NCBI GenBank assembly: GCA_903861645.1
Contig: CAIOVE010000066.1
Coordinates: forward strand, 62,001 to 126,000
Length of the DNA stretch: 64,000 nucleotides
Origin: an uncultured Hyphomicrobiales bacterium
GTDB taxonomy: Bacteria; Pseudomonadota; Alphaproteobacteria; Rhizobiales; Beijerinckiaceae
Direction: 5' to 3'
Positions 44,633 through 53,142 of the stretch are shown one piece after another. Each line of letters begins with the position of its first letter. Positions within the stretch are counted from its first letter, which is position 1. The position numbers and the translations under genes were made by a program. The notes beneath the pieces are model-generated. The model had not been told where the DNA came from. It searched no databases and was given only the letters and a program-made list of their open reading frames with translations.

Positions 44633-45031
44633 ATGAGCGAGCATTTTCACGCCGTCGTCTGGATCGACCATCGCGAGGCGCGCGTGTTCCACTTCAACGC
44701 CGAGGACGTCGCCAAGCTGGTGATTCACCCCGACAACAAGCACGTCCACCTGCACCACAAGGCAAACGCCATTGGCGCGGGTCACGCGGCCGAGGATCAC
44801 AAGTTCCTGGCCGCCGTCGCCGAGGCGATCGGCGCCGCGCATGAAGTTCTCGTCACCGGCCCCGGCGGCGCGAAGACCGAATTGGTCAAGTATATCTCCA
44901 AGCACGAGCCCAGGCGGCTGGACACGATCAAGGGCGTTGAATCCTCGGATCATCCAACCGATGGCCAGATCGTCGCGCACGCCCGCAAGTATTTCGGCGC
45001 GATCGATCTCACCACGCCTCAGAAGGCCTGA
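44633..45031 (+). CDS. eRF1-domain-like protein (translational machinery protein family)
   Basis: A 132-residue protein beginning MSEHFHAVVWIDHREARVF and containing EVLVTGPGGAKTELVKYISKH. Such proteins in rhizobia are labelled translational machinery protein and resemble a domain of archaeal-type release factor eRF1. Histidine-rich stretch HVHLHHKA in the middle. ATG 44633 follows AGAAGGAAG. It is 5 bases before a cytochrome c gene. No function is established. Confidence 0.65.
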   Translation: MSEHFHAVVWIDHREARVFHFNAEDVAKLVIHPDNKHVHLHHKANAIGAGHAAEDHKFLAAVAEAIGAAHEVLVTGPGGAKTELVKYISKHEPRRLDTIKGVESSDHPTDGQIVAHARKYFGAIDLTTPQKA

Positions 45032-45036
45032 TCGCC

Positions 45037-45375
45037 GTGGGCCCGCTTGGCGTCGCCCGACGCATTGCGATCATGCTCGCGCTGCTCTGCGGCGCGGCGC
45101 CGGCGGCTCTGGCCCAATCGACCGACGCGGGCGACGGACGCAAGCTCGCGCAAACATTCTGTTCGGCTTGCCATCAGGTCGAGCCGGACACGACCATGCC
45201 GAGTCCCAACGCGAATGCGCCGGCCTTCGCGGCCATCGCCGCGACGCCCGGCATGACGGACCTGGCCATCCGCGTGTTTCTGCGCTCGCCGCATCCGACC
45301 ATGCCGAATTTCCTGCTGTCGGAAGCGGAGATCGATGGGGTCATCGCCTATATCGGACGCTTCCGCGCGAAATAA
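45037..45375 (+). CDS. Periplasmic class I cytochrome c
   Basis: A 112-residue small c-type cytochrome. A signal peptide (about 1-26, ARRIAIMLALLCGAAPAALAQ) precedes the haem motif CSACHQ, with a likely axial methionine in HPTMPNF. GTG 45037 is the start, 5 bases after the eRF1-like gene, so they are probably co-transcribed. The partner oxidase or reductase is unknown. Confidence 0.86.
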   Translation: MGPLGVARRIAIMLALLCGAAPAALAQSTDAGDGRKLAQTFCSACHQVEPDTTMPSPNANAPAFAAIAATPGMTDLAIRVFLRSPHPTMPNFLLSEAEIDGVIAYIGRFRAK

Positions 45376-45387
45376 CGATGCGCCGCC

Positions 45388-45792
45388 TCACAACGGCGCG
45401 TTCAACATCCAGCGATGACCAAAGGGATCGCGAAAGACCGCGAAGCGCGTGCCCCAGAAGGAGTTCGTGGGCTGGGATTCGCCCTTGGCGCCCAGCGCGG
45501 TCGCGCGAGCGAAGGCGTCGTCGACCTCGGTGGCGGCGGCGAATTCGAGGCTGACCGACATGGTGACGGGTTCGCCCGGAATGGGCGAGCGTATCGCGCC
45601 GAATTCGGGGAAAGCGTCGGAAATCATCACCGCGCCGCCGTTGATCTCAAGCTCGCAGTGCAGGATGCGCATGCCGTCGAGGGCGGGCATCAGGGCCTTT
45701 TGCCGCGCGCCGAGCGCGCCCACGTAAAAGGCGATGGCGGCGGCCGCGGGCGAGGCGGTTAGATAAGGCGCCACTTTCGGTCGTTCGCTCAT
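45388..45792 (-). CDS. VOC-family (glyoxalase/PhnB-like) protein
   Basis: A 134-residue vicinal-oxygen-chelate protein of the PhnB-like type. It starts MSERPKVAPYLTASPAAAAIAFYV, has HCELEINGGAVMISD in the middle and ends FAVFRDPFGHRWMLN, the repeated beta-alpha-beta fold. ATG 45792 was chosen; the much longer frame upstream is antisense to leuC. It converges with the cytochrome gene and is divergent from leuC. Ligand unknown. Confidence 0.85.
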   Translation of the reverse strand: MSERPKVAPYLTASPAAAAIAFYVGALGARQKALMPALDGMRILHCELEINGGAVMISDAFPEFGAIRSPIPGEPVTMSVSLEFAAATEVDDAFARATALGAKGESQPTNSFWGTRFAVFRDPFGHRWMLNAPL

Positions 45793-45951
45793 GCGGGCAA
45801 GATTCCGGGACGCTTTGCGCCTTGAAAAGACACCGAAATCCAGCGCTTGGCAATGGCCGGCGCATATCGTGCTTTCATCTTGCGCGCGATGCCTGTAAAG
45901 ACAGCGCGGAATCCATCGGAAAGCCGCGCAAGCGGCAAGGGAGCCCCCGAA

Positions 45952-47364
45952 ATGGCGCCGACCAAAGCCCGCACGCTCTATGACAAGATCTGGGACGACC
46001 ACGTCGTCGAGGCGGACGCCGACGGCACGACCCTGCTCTACATTGATCGCCACCTCGTTCACGAAGTGACCAGCCCGCAGGCCTTCGAGGGCCTGCGCCT
46101 CTCCGGCCGCAAGATCCGCGCGCCCGAGAAGACCCTGCTCGTCGTCGACCACAATATCCCCACGACCGACCGCACCCAGCCGATCGAGGATCCCGAGAGC
46201 AAGGCGCAGATCGAATATCTGGCCGAGAACGCCAAGATTTTCGGCCTCGAATATTATGACGGTCGCGACATCCGTCAGGGCGTCGTGCACATCATCGGTC
46301 CCGAACAGGGCTTCACCCTGCCCGGCACGACGATCGTCTGCGGCGACAGCCACACGGCGACCCACGGCGCCTTTGGCGCGCTGGCGCATGGCATCGGCAC
46401 GTCCGAGGTCGAGCACGTGCTCGCCACGCAGACGCTGATTCAGAAAAAGTCGAAGAACGTGCGCGTGACCGTCAACGGGAAAATCCCCGCCGGCGTCACC
46501 GCCAAGGACATCATCCTCGCCATCATCGGCGAGATCGGCACGGGCGGCGGCACCGGCAGCGTCATCGAATACGCCGGCGAGGCAATTACCGCCCTGTCGA
46601 TGGAAGGCCGGATGACCGTCTGCAACATGTCGATCGAGGCGGGCGCCCGCGCCGGCCTGATCGCGCCGGACGAAAAGACCTTCGAATACCTCAAGGGTCG
46701 CCCCAAGGCGCCGAAGGGCGCGGCCTGGGAGCAGGCGGTCGCCTTCTGGCGGACGCTCAAGACCGACGAGGGCGCGCATTTCGATCGCGAGATCGTGCTC
46801 GACGCGGCCAACCTGCCGCCGTTGGTCACCTGGGGCACGAGCCCGGAAAACGTCATGTCGATCAACGGCACGGTGCCGCGCGTCGAGGACGGCGAGACCG
46901 AGGGCAAGCGCAACTCCATCGCCCGCGCGCTCGACTACATGGGCCTGAAGGGCGGCGAAAAGATCGCGGACATCTCGATCCAGCGCGCCTTCATCGGCTC
47001 CTGCACCAACGGGCGCATCGAGGATCTGCGCGCCGCGGCCGCCGTCGCGCAGGGCAAAAAAGTGCATCCGACCGTCAACGCCCTCGTCGTGCCGGGCTCC
47101 GGCCTCGTCAAGGCGCAGGCCGAGGCCGAAGGTCTCGACAAGATCTTCATCGAGGCGGGCTTTGAGTGGCGCGAGCCCGGCTGCTCGATGTGTCTGGCGA
47201 TGAACCCCGACCGGCTCGCGCCGGGCGAGCGTTGCGCCTCCACCTCGAACCGCAACTTCGAGGGCCGTCAGGGCTTCAAGGGCCGCACCCACCTCGTGTC
47301 GCCCGCCATGGCCGCCGCCGCAGCCATCGCCGGCCACTTCGTGGACATCAGGACGTTTTCCTGA
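45952..47364 (+). CDS. leuC: 3-isopropylmalate dehydratase, large subunit
   Basis: A 470-residue [4Fe-4S] aconitase-family enzyme that with LeuD isomerises 2- to 3-isopropylmalate in leucine synthesis. Cluster cysteines lie in FIGSCTNGR and [11 protein letters not shown]; also [14 protein letters not shown] and [14 protein letters not shown] 45952 ([15 protein letters not shown]). It ends at a strong terminator, so leuD, 1.3 kb on, is transcribed separately. Confidence 0.97.
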   Translation: MAPTKARTLYDKIWDDHVVEADADGTTLLYIDRHLVHEVTSPQAFEGLRLSGRKIRAPEKTLLVVDHNIPTTDRTQPIEDPESKAQIEYLAENAKIFGLEYYDGRDIRQGVVHIIGPEQGFTLPGTTIVCGDSHTATHGAFGALAHGIGTSEVEHVLATQTLIQKKSKNVRVTVNGKIPAGVTAKDIILAIIGEIGTGGGTGSVIEYAGEAITALSMEGRMTVCNMSIEAGARAGLIAPDEKTFEYLKGRPKAPKGAAWEQAVAFWRTLKTDEGAHFDREIVLDAANLPPLVTWGTSPENVMSINGTVPRVEDGETEGKRNSIARALDYMGLKGGEKIADISIQRAFIGSCTNGRIEDLRAAAAVAQGKKVHPTVNALVVPGSGLVKAQAEAEGLDKIFIEAGFEWREPGCSMCLAMNPDRLAPGERCASTSNRNFEGRQGFKGRTHLVSPAMAAAAAIAGHFVDIRTFS

Positions 47365-47394
47365 TCCGACGCGGAAGGCATCCAAAGTTGCAAT

Positions 47395-47424
47395 GGCCCG
47401 GCGCGCCCCGCCGGGCCTTTTTTT
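47395..47424 (+). terminator. Rho-independent terminator after leuC
   Basis: GGCCCGGC-GCGCCCC-GCCGGGCC (47395-47417) followed by seven T (47418-47424). Canonical. Confidence 0.92.
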
Positions 47425-47489
47425 GACGTTTCGGGGCGCGCCATGAAATTAGGCCATCATGCCGGCGCCAATCCGTGCTTGTATGAAGG

Positions 47490-47912
47490 ATGACACATTC
47501 AAATCCCCGCGCGCTTTTCCCGTTGAAGTCCCCATCCCTTGCCGACATCGAGGCCATGGCGGACGCCGCCTACGCGGCGCTGCCCGAGGCGTTCCAGCGT
47601 CTGTGCGAGGGCCTCGTGATCCAGGTAGAGGATTTTCCCGACGAGGAGACGCTCGACGAGATGGATTGCGAGACCGAATTCGACCTGCTTGGTCTGTTTC
47701 GCGGACGCGGCATGCCACATCGCGGCGCGGTCCCCGAAACCGGCGAGTTTCCCAACATGGTCTGGCTTTACCGCCGCCCGATCCTCGATTTCTGGGCGGA
47801 AAACGACGAAACCCTCGGCGCCATCGTCAACCATGTGCTGATCCACGAAATTGGCCACCACTTCGGCTTGTCGGACGCCGACATGGAGGATCTCGAACAG
47901 GGCGTGAAATAG
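47490..47912 (+). CDS. Zincin-like metallopeptidase (minimal gluzincin family)
   Basis: A 140-residue small metallopeptidase of the DUF1025/minimal zincin type. The zinc motif is VLIHEIGHHFGLSDADMEDLE (HExxH plus a downstream acidic residue; given in parts HEIGHHFGLSD and DMEDLE). It starts MTHSNPRALFP and has no signal peptide, so it is cytoplasmic. It is a single gene between the leuC terminator and the convergent MarR gene. The function of the family is unknown. Confidence 0.85.
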   Translation: MTHSNPRALFPLKSPSLADIEAMADAAYAALPEAFQRLCEGLVIQVEDFPDEETLDEMDCETEFDLLGLFRGRGMPHRGAVPETGEFPNMVWLYRRPILDFWAENDETLGAIVNHVLIHEIGHHFGLSDADMEDLEQGVK

Positions 47913-47920
47913 CCGATACC

Positions 47921-47931
47921 AGCGAGTCGCT
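47921..47931. promoter_or_regulatory. AGCGAGTCGCT palindrome, copy 1 (end of the MarR gene)
   Basis: AGCGA-G-TCGCT is a perfect inverted repeat overlapping the MarR stop codon. It is one of three related sites around this gene (others 48501-48511 and 48585-48595). Confidence 0.55.
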
Positions 47932-48490
47932 ATGATGCTTCGTGTAAAGCGCAGGGGAACGTGACCTCCTCGGCGTCGAGCGCCGCGTCGAAACGACCGC
48001 AATGACCGCCTCCCTCGGCCGCCGAGGCGAAATATCGGCATCCGGCGCAGGGGAAAAATCCCGCGCCGGCGCCGCCCGCCAGATCATCGGTGATATGCGC
48101 GAGGGCCTGTCCCAGCGCGATGGCGTGCAGTGGCTGCAGGCGCCCGATCGCCGAAACGACGCTCTTCATCGGATCTGCCTCCAGCCTTGCGACGCCTTCC
48201 CGTGTCAGATCGAGTCGCACGGCGCGGCGGTCGCGCGGGTCGGGCGCGCGCGCCACCAGCCCCTTGCGCTCCAGCGCGATCACCGTTTGCGACGCTGTTC
48301 CCCGCGTCGTGGCGAGCCACAGCGCCACGCCGCTGGGCGAGCGCGAAAAACGGTTGACGCTCGCCAGACACCGCAGCGCATCCCATTGCGCGGGGTTCAG
48401 ACCCGCCTCGTTTTCGCGTTCACGCAGGAGACGACCAATGCGTTCAAGGGCGCGGCTGGCCCGAATGGCCGTGGAAGGAGGCGAGGACAT
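47930..48490 (-). CDS. MarR-family regulator with C-terminal cysteine/histidine domain
   Basis: A 186-residue winged-helix regulator. The MarR part (about 1-130) has LNPAQWDALRCLA, GTASQTVIALERKGL and RRAVRLDLTREGV. A tail of about 45 residues carries Cys148-x2-Cys151, His163-Cys164 and Cys180-x2-His183, a likely metal- or Fe-S-binding set. I recall similar tails in uncharacterised rhizobial MarR proteins. ATG 48490. It lies between leuC and leuD, and the same palindromic motif stands at both gene ends and upstream of leuD. Confidence 0.85.
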   Translation of the reverse strand: MSSPPSTAIRASRALERIGRLLRERENEAGLNPAQWDALRCLASVNRFSRSPSGVALWLATTRGTASQTVIALERKGLVARAPDPRDRRAVRLDLTREGVARLEADPMKSVVSAIGRLQPLHAIALGQALAHITDDLAGGAGAGFFPCAGCRYFASAAEGGGHCGRFDAALDAEEVTFPCALHEAS

Positions 48491-48500
48491 AAGCAATGCT

Positions 48501-48511
48501 AGCGACTCGTT
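48501..48511. promoter_or_regulatory. AGCGACTCGTT palindrome, copy 2 (MarR promoter)
   Basis: AGCGA-C-TCGTT differs from the perfect palindrome by one base and is 11 bases upstream of the MarR start, followed by TAATTAA. Candidate autoregulatory operator. Confidence 0.6.
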
Positions 48512-48584
48512 AATTAACGGTTTGATAATTTCATGCGCTGAATTGGTTTAAAATGCGGGAGACACGCCTTTCGGAAGAGATATT

Positions 48585-48595
48585 AGCGAGTCGCG
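48585..48595. promoter_or_regulatory. AGCGAGTCGCG palindrome, copy 3 (MarR-leuD intergenic region)
   Basis: AGCGA-G-TCGCG stands 84 bases after copy 2 and 108 bases before leuD, so the regulator may act on leuD as well as on itself. Confidence 0.5.
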
Positions 48596-48702
48596 TTCTT
48601 TTTCGGCGATCGATCGAAGGTCAGAAGCGACTTCCCTCGCCGCCGTCGCCTTGCTAGAAGCCTCCCATAACGGCTTTCCCGCCTCGAAGGACACGACCGG
48701 CC

Positions 48703-49308
48703 ATGGACAAATTCACGACACTCGAAGGCGTCGCGGCGCCGATGAAAATCCGCAACATCGACACGGACATGATCGTGCCGAAGCAGTACCTCAAGACCAT
48801 CAAGCGCACGGGTCTGGGCAAGGGCCTGTTCTCGGAGATGCGCTACAAGGAGGATGGCTCGGAGAACCCCGATTTCATTCTCAACAAGCCGGCTTATCGC
48901 AACGCCAAGATCATCGTCGCCGAGGATAATTTCGGCTGCGGCTCGTCGCGCGAGCACGCGCCGTGGGCGCTGCTGGACTACGGCATCCGCTGCGTCATCT
49001 CGACCAGCTTCGCCGACATCTTCTTCAACAACTGCTTCCAGAACGGCGTGCTGCCGATCAAGGTCTCGCGCGAAGACCTCGACAAGCTGATGGACGACGC
49101 CGAGCGCGGCTCGAACGCCACCCTGTCGATCGACCTGGAAAAGCAGGAAATCCGTGGCCCGGACGGCGGCGTCGTGAAATTCGACATCGACCCCTTCCGC
49201 AAGCATTGCATGCTCAACGGCCTCGACGACATCGGCCTGACCATGACGAAGGCCAAGGCGCTCGATGGCTACGAAAGCCAGCGGAAGGCCGAACGCCCCT
49301 GGATGTGA
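48703..49308 (+). CDS. leuD: 3-isopropylmalate dehydratase, small subunit
   Basis: A 201-residue small subunit that completes the LeuCD isomerase. It begins [31 protein letters not shown] (parts: [25 protein letters not shown]) and carries the [17 protein letters not shown] swivel motif. Full length. leuB does not follow; a phosphoesterase gene converges from the other strand. Confidence 0.97.
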   Translation: MDKFTTLEGVAAPMKIRNIDTDMIVPKQYLKTIKRTGLGKGLFSEMRYKEDGSENPDFILNKPAYRNAKIIVAEDNFGCGSSREHAPWALLDYGIRCVISTSFADIFFNNCFQNGVLPIKVSREDLDKLMDDAERGSNATLSIDLEKQEIRGPDGGVVKFDIDPFRKHCMLNGLDDIGLTMTKAKALDGYESQRKAERPWM

Positions 49309-49325
49309 GCGCCTCGCGCGCGGAC

Positions 49326-50210
49326 TCAGAGTTCGAGAGCGCCTAGATCGACAACGTCGCGCCCGGTGGGCGTGACGCCCCGCGCCCGCGCCTCGATCCG
49401 CCAGCCCCGAGCCGTCCTGTCGACGCGATAAAGATGATAGCCGGCCAGATGCCTCGCGGTGCCCGGCACCGCCGAGGCGGAGCGCACGCCAACCACGGGC
49501 GCGGGACCGGACGGTCCCGGCAGATGCGCGACATGACCGCGATGATTGTGGCCATGCGCGATCAGTTCCGCGCCGTGCCGCGCGATGACCTCTTCAAACG
49601 CGCGCGCGTCGCGCAGACCCCTCCCCGGCGTGGCCCCGCCCCGCCACGGTGGATGGTGGATCATCACCACCCGCGCGAGGCCGCGCGCCCGGCAGTCGTC
49701 GAGGATGAGCGCGAGACGCCGGAGTTGCGGAGCGCCCACGCGACCCGACGCGAGAAATGGCGCCGTCGGCACGCCGGAACTGACGCCGATGAACGCCACC
49801 CCCGCCCTTTCCCTCACGTAGGGAAACGCATGCGCCCCGCCATGATCGCCCGCCATCCAAGGCGCGAAGGTGGACCCGAGCAAGGGCAATGCGCTGGCGA
49901 CATAGGCGTCGTGGTTGCCCGGCACGAAACTGACGGCGCCCGGATCGCCCAGCATCGCCATCCACGCGGCGGCGGGCGCGAATTCGCCGGGCAAGGCGAT
50001 ATTCAGGGCGTCGCCCGTCATCATCACATGATCCGGCCGCTGGGCGCGCAAGTCATCGACCACGCGCGCGAGCATATCCATGTCGTGGATGGTCCGGCGA
50101 CCGCGCCAGTTGAGAAAGCCGGTCAGGCGCTTGCCGATCAGTTCGCGCGCCCGGGGCCTCGGCAGCGGACCGAGATGGGGATCGGAGAGATGGGCGATCA
50201 GCAGGCTCAC
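49326..50210 (-). CDS. Calcineurin-like metallophosphoesterase
   Basis: A 294-residue two-metal phosphoesterase. All five blocks are present: LSDPHLG, TGDALN, VPGNHD, MIHHPPW and AHGHNHRGH. Such proteins of the CpdA/YfcE-like type cleave phosphodiesters or phosphomonoesters. No signal peptide. It converges with leuD and is followed upstream by DoxX on the same strand. Substrate unknown. Confidence 0.9.
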   Translation of the reverse strand: MSLLIAHLSDPHLGPLPRPRARELIGKRLTGFLNWRGRRTIHDMDMLARVVDDLRAQRPDHVMMTGDALNIALPGEFAPAAAWMAMLGDPGAVSFVPGNHDAYVASALPLLGSTFAPWMAGDHGGAHAFPYVRERAGVAFIGVSSGVPTAPFLASGRVGAPQLRRLALILDDCRARGLARVVMIHHPPWRGGATPGRGLRDARAFEEVIARHGAELIAHGHNHRGHVAHLPGPSGPAPVVGVRSASAVPGTARHLAGYHLYRVDRTARGWRIEARARGVTPTGRDVVDLGALEL

Positions 50211-50244
50211 GGGCGCTCTGTCGCCGCTCCGGCGCCACAGGTCA

Positions 50245-50281
50245 AGAAAATAGGAGGGGACGGGCCACGCCCATCCCCTCC
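50245..50281 (-). terminator. Rho-independent terminator after doxX
   Basis: On the minus strand GGAGGGGA pairs with TCCCCTCC around an inner GGGC/GCCC stem, then TATTTTC. It lies between the doxX stop and the phosphoesterase start, separating their transcripts. Confidence 0.75.
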
Positions 50282-50294
50282 GGTCGTGTCGAAA

Positions 50295-50792
50295 TCAGGC
50301 GACCAGCGGGCGCAAGGGCGAGCCGGGCTTGAACATCGAGAAATTCTCGGCGACCGCGTCGAGGCCCCAGACATGGCCGGCGCGCTTGACGAACAGGAAG
50401 ATCAGCACCGTCGAATAGACGATATGATAGTCGACGATGAAGTTATTGGTGTTCTCGATGTAGGGCCATTCCATGTGAGCGGTCCAATACATCAGCAACA
50501 GGGCCACGCCGCAGAGCGAACTGACGCGCACCATGAAGCCGACGAGCAACGACAGACCAATCAGCAGATGGCCGTAACTGACCAGAAACGTCAGCACCGG
50601 ATCGATCGATGGCGCGGTGAACACGGCGTAGACGTCGTGAAACGTCTTTGTTTGCTTGAGGAAGGCGGCCGCGCTGAATTTCGGATTGAAGACCTGATGC
50701 GACGCTGCGTAGAGGAAGGTCCACGCCATCAACATGCGGAAGATGAAGGCGAACGAACGGTCCGAGGCGCTCGTGGGAACGGTGTCTGACAT
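50295..50792 (-). CDS. DoxX-family membrane protein
   Basis: A 165-residue inner-membrane protein with four hydrophobic segments, of the DoxX/DoxD (thiosulfate:quinone oxidoreductase subunit-like) type. It has FRMLMAWTFLYAASHQVF, SYGHLLIGLSLLVGFMVR and HMEWPYIENTNNFIVDYHIVY (parts: HMEWPYIENTNNFI, DYHIVY). ATG 50792 was taken rather than 50885. It is monocistronic with its own terminator. Role unknown. Confidence 0.82.
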   Translation of the reverse strand: MSDTVPTSASDRSFAFIFRMLMAWTFLYAASHQVFNPKFSAAAFLKQTKTFHDVYAVFTAPSIDPVLTFLVSYGHLLIGLSLLVGFMVRVSSLCGVALLLMYWTAHMEWPYIENTNNFIVDYHIVYSTVLIFLFVKRAGHVWGLDAVAENFSMFKPGSPLRPLVA

Positions 50793-51006
50793 GGGGTCGA
50801 TGCTCCTGAATGAGACTGCGACCAAAGTAGCGCCCACCCGAACCATCGCCTTGATTCCGCGCAAACATATTGTCGTCATGTCCACGGTCGGCGGCTTTCG
50901 GGGCGATCAATCGATCACTGGCGTCGGCCGCCGAGCCGGGCTAGCTTGGTTTCGGCATGAACATTGCTGACCAATATCCGTTCATTCGACCGACGAGGAC
51001 TCCATC

Positions 51007-51795
51007 ATGAAGCCCGCTTTCGCCTCACTGTTTGCCCTGATGCTCGGCGCGGCCGCCATCGCCAACGCGAGTTCCGCGCGCGCCGAGGCGCTCGATGACA
51101 TTCTCGCCGCCAAGGTCATCAAGATCGCCGTGCCAACCGATTATCCGCCTTTCGGCGCCATCGGCTCGGACATGCAGCCGCAAGGCCTCGACATCGACAT
51201 GGCCAAGCTGATCGGCAAGGAATTGGGCGTCAAAACCGAACTCGTCGCGGTTTCCAGCGCCAACCGCATTCCCTATCTCCAGTCGAAGAAGGTCGATCTG
51301 GTCATTTCCACCCTCGGCAAGAACCCGGACCGTGAAAAGGTCATCGACTTCTCCGCCGCCTACGCGCCGTTCTTCATGGGCGTGTTCGGCGCCAGGGACG
51401 TGGCGGTGACCAAGCCCGACGAACTCATGGGCAAAACCGTCGGCGCGACGCGCGGCGCGCTGGAGGAGCAGGAGTTGTCGAAGCTCGCGCCCGCCTCGAC
51501 CACCATCAAGCGCTACGAGGACAACAACGCGACCGTCGCCGCCTACGTTTCGGGACAGGTCGATATCTTCGCCTCGGGCAACGCGGTCGCCGCCGTCATC
51601 GCCGACCGCAGCGCCGCTCGCGCGCCGACGCTTAAATTCGTCATCAAGGACAGCCCCTGCTTCATCGGCCTCAACAAGGACGAGCCAAAACTGCTCGCGA
51701 AGGTCAACGAAATCATCGCCAAGGCCCGCGCGAGCGGCGAAACCGAGCGCATGTCGCAAGCCTGGCTGAAAGCGCCCTTGCCGCCGGGATTCTGA
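51007..51795 (+). CDS. Polar amino-acid ABC transporter, solute-binding protein
   Basis: A 262-residue periplasmic receptor of the family 3 (amino acid) type. The signal peptide ends near SSARAEA. The mature part shows IKIAVPTDYPPFGAIGSDM, GLDIDMAKLIGKELG, DLVISTLGKNPDREKVIDFS and VGATRGALEEQEL. It is the first gene of a complete four-gene importer operon. The specific amino acid cannot be read from sequence. Confidence 0.93.
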   Translation: MKPAFASLFALMLGAAAIANASSARAEALDDILAAKVIKIAVPTDYPPFGAIGSDMQPQGLDIDMAKLIGKELGVKTELVAVSSANRIPYLQSKKVDLVISTLGKNPDREKVIDFSAAYAPFFMGVFGARDVAVTKPDELMGKTVGATRGALEEQELSKLAPASTTIKRYEDNNATVAAYVSGQVDIFASGNAVAAVIADRSAARAPTLKFVIKDSPCFIGLNKDEPKLLAKVNEIIAKARASGETERMSQAWLKAPLPPGF

Positions 51796-51826
51796 TCCGT
51801 CTCGCGGCGTTGGGGGCGTCGGCGAC

Positions 51827-52495
51827 ATGATCTACAAACTGCAATTCGTCGATTTGCTGCCCTATTGGGACGTGCTGGCGCGCGGCCTCGTGTTCACGAT
51901 CGTGCTCACCTGCGTATCGACGGCCGCGGGCGTGGCCGTCGGCACGTGCGGCGCGTCGGCGCGCGCCTTCGGTCCGCGCTGGCTCGCCGGCGTTGTCGCG
52001 GCTTACGTCGAGATCATTCGCAACACGCCCTTCATCGTTCAACTGTTCTTCGTCTATTTCGGCCTGCCCACGCTAGGTCTCAAGTTGACCGAGGCCGAGG
52101 CGGCGTTTCTCGCCATGACGATCAATCTGGGCGCCTATTCGACGGAAATCATCCGCGCGGGCATCGAGGCGACGCCCAAGGGATTGATCGAGGCGGGCGT
52201 CAGCCTCGCCATGACGCGCATGCAGGTCTTGCGGCATGTCGTGCTCAAGCCAGCCTTTCAGAAGACCTGGCCCGCGCTCGCCTCGCAGATCATCATCGTC
52301 ATGCTGGGCTCGTCCGTCGTCTCGCAGATCTCCGCCGAGGATCTGACCTACGCGGCCAACTTCATCCAGTCGCGCAACTTCCGCGCCTTCGAGGCCTATT
52401 TCGTCGTGGCGCTCGCCTATCTCCTGCTCGCGATCACCGCGCGCGCGTTGCTGCGCGGGCTTGGCGCGCGGCTGTTTCCGGGCGCGCGATCATGA
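51827..52495 (+). CDS. Amino-acid ABC transporter permease 1
   Basis: A 222-residue HisM/HisQ-type permease with about five membrane segments. AYVEIIRNTPFIVQLFFVYFG (parts: EIIRNTPFIVQLFF) is the family start, and the EAA loop reads EAGVSLAMTRMQVLRHVVLKPA. It begins 31 bases after the receptor gene and overlaps the next permease by ATGA. Confidence 0.95.
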   Translation: MIYKLQFVDLLPYWDVLARGLVFTIVLTCVSTAAGVAVGTCGASARAFGPRWLAGVVAAYVEIIRNTPFIVQLFFVYFGLPTLGLKLTEAEAAFLAMTINLGAYSTEIIRAGIEATPKGLIEAGVSLAMTRMQVLRHVVLKPAFQKTWPALASQIIIVMLGSSVVSQISAEDLTYAANFIQSRNFRAFEAYFVVALAYLLLAITARALLRGLGARLFPGARS

Positions 52496-53142
52496 CCGAT
52501 TTCAGCGTCTGGGTGATCTTTTCCAATTTGCTTCTGGCCACGCGCTGGACCATCGCCCTGTCGCTCATCGCCTTTGTCGCGGGCGGCGTCGTGGGGCTCG
52601 CGCTCCTGTTCGCGCGCATGTCGAAATTCCGGCCGCTGGCGAAATTCGTCGCGCTCTATATCGAGTTCTTTCAGGGCACGCCGTTGCTGATGCAACTGTT
52701 CATGCTGTTCTTCGGCGTCGCCCTGTTTGGCGTCGAAATCAGCCCGTGGACGGCGGCCTCCCTCGCGCTGACCTTCTGGACGAGCGCGTTTCTCGCTGAA
52801 ATCTGGCGCGGCTGCGTGGAGTCGGTGCCCAGAGGGCAATGGGAAGCCGGCTCCAGCGTCGCGCTGAGCTACATGGAGCAGATGCGTTACGTCATCCTGC
52901 CGCAAGCCATGCGCATCGCCGTGCCGCCAACCGTCGGCTTCTCGGTGCAGGTCATCAAGGGCACCGCGCTCGCCTCGATCATCGGCTTCGTGGAACTGAC
53001 GCGCGCCGGCACGATGCTGAACAACGCGACGTTCCGGCCCTTTCTCGTCTACTCGCTCGTGGGTCTGATTTATTTCTGCCTCTGCTATCCCTTGTCGTTC
53101 GCCGCCAAACGGCTGGAAAGGCGCCTCAATGCCGCTCGTTAG
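52492..53142 (+). CDS. Amino-acid ABC transporter permease 2
   Basis: A 216-residue second permease of the same type. YIEFFQGTPLLMQLFMLFFG is the typical segment and QWEAGSSVALSYMEQMRYVILPQ (parts: EAGSSVALSYMEQM, RYVILPQAMRI) the ATPase-contact loop. ATG 52492 overlaps the first permease by 4 bases; its end overlaps the ATPase gene by 14 bases. Confidence 0.95.
   Translation: MTDFSVWVIFSNLLLATRWTIALSLIAFVAGGVVGLALLFARMSKFRPLAKFVALYIEFFQGTPLLMQLFMLFFGVALFGVEISPWTAASLALTFWTSAFLAEIWRGCVESVPRGQWEAGSSVALSYMEQMRYVILPQAMRIAVPPTVGFSVQVIKGTALASIIGFVELTRAGTMLNNATFRPFLVYSLVGLIYFCLCYPLSFAAKRLERRLNAAR

Noticed and set aside
45388-47385. Long minus-strand frame appearing to extend the VOC protein to 665 residues
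   Set aside because: Only the last 134 codons match a family; the rest is antisense to leuC, so the start was placed at 45792.
50905-50925. CGATCA repeated twice upstream of the amino-acid ABC operon
   Set aside because: Too short and imperfect to claim as an operator in GC-rich DNA.
51865-53142. Extended 425-codon frame for the second permease
   Set aside because: The first 209 codons are an out-of-frame reading of the first permease; the family N-terminus begins at 52492.
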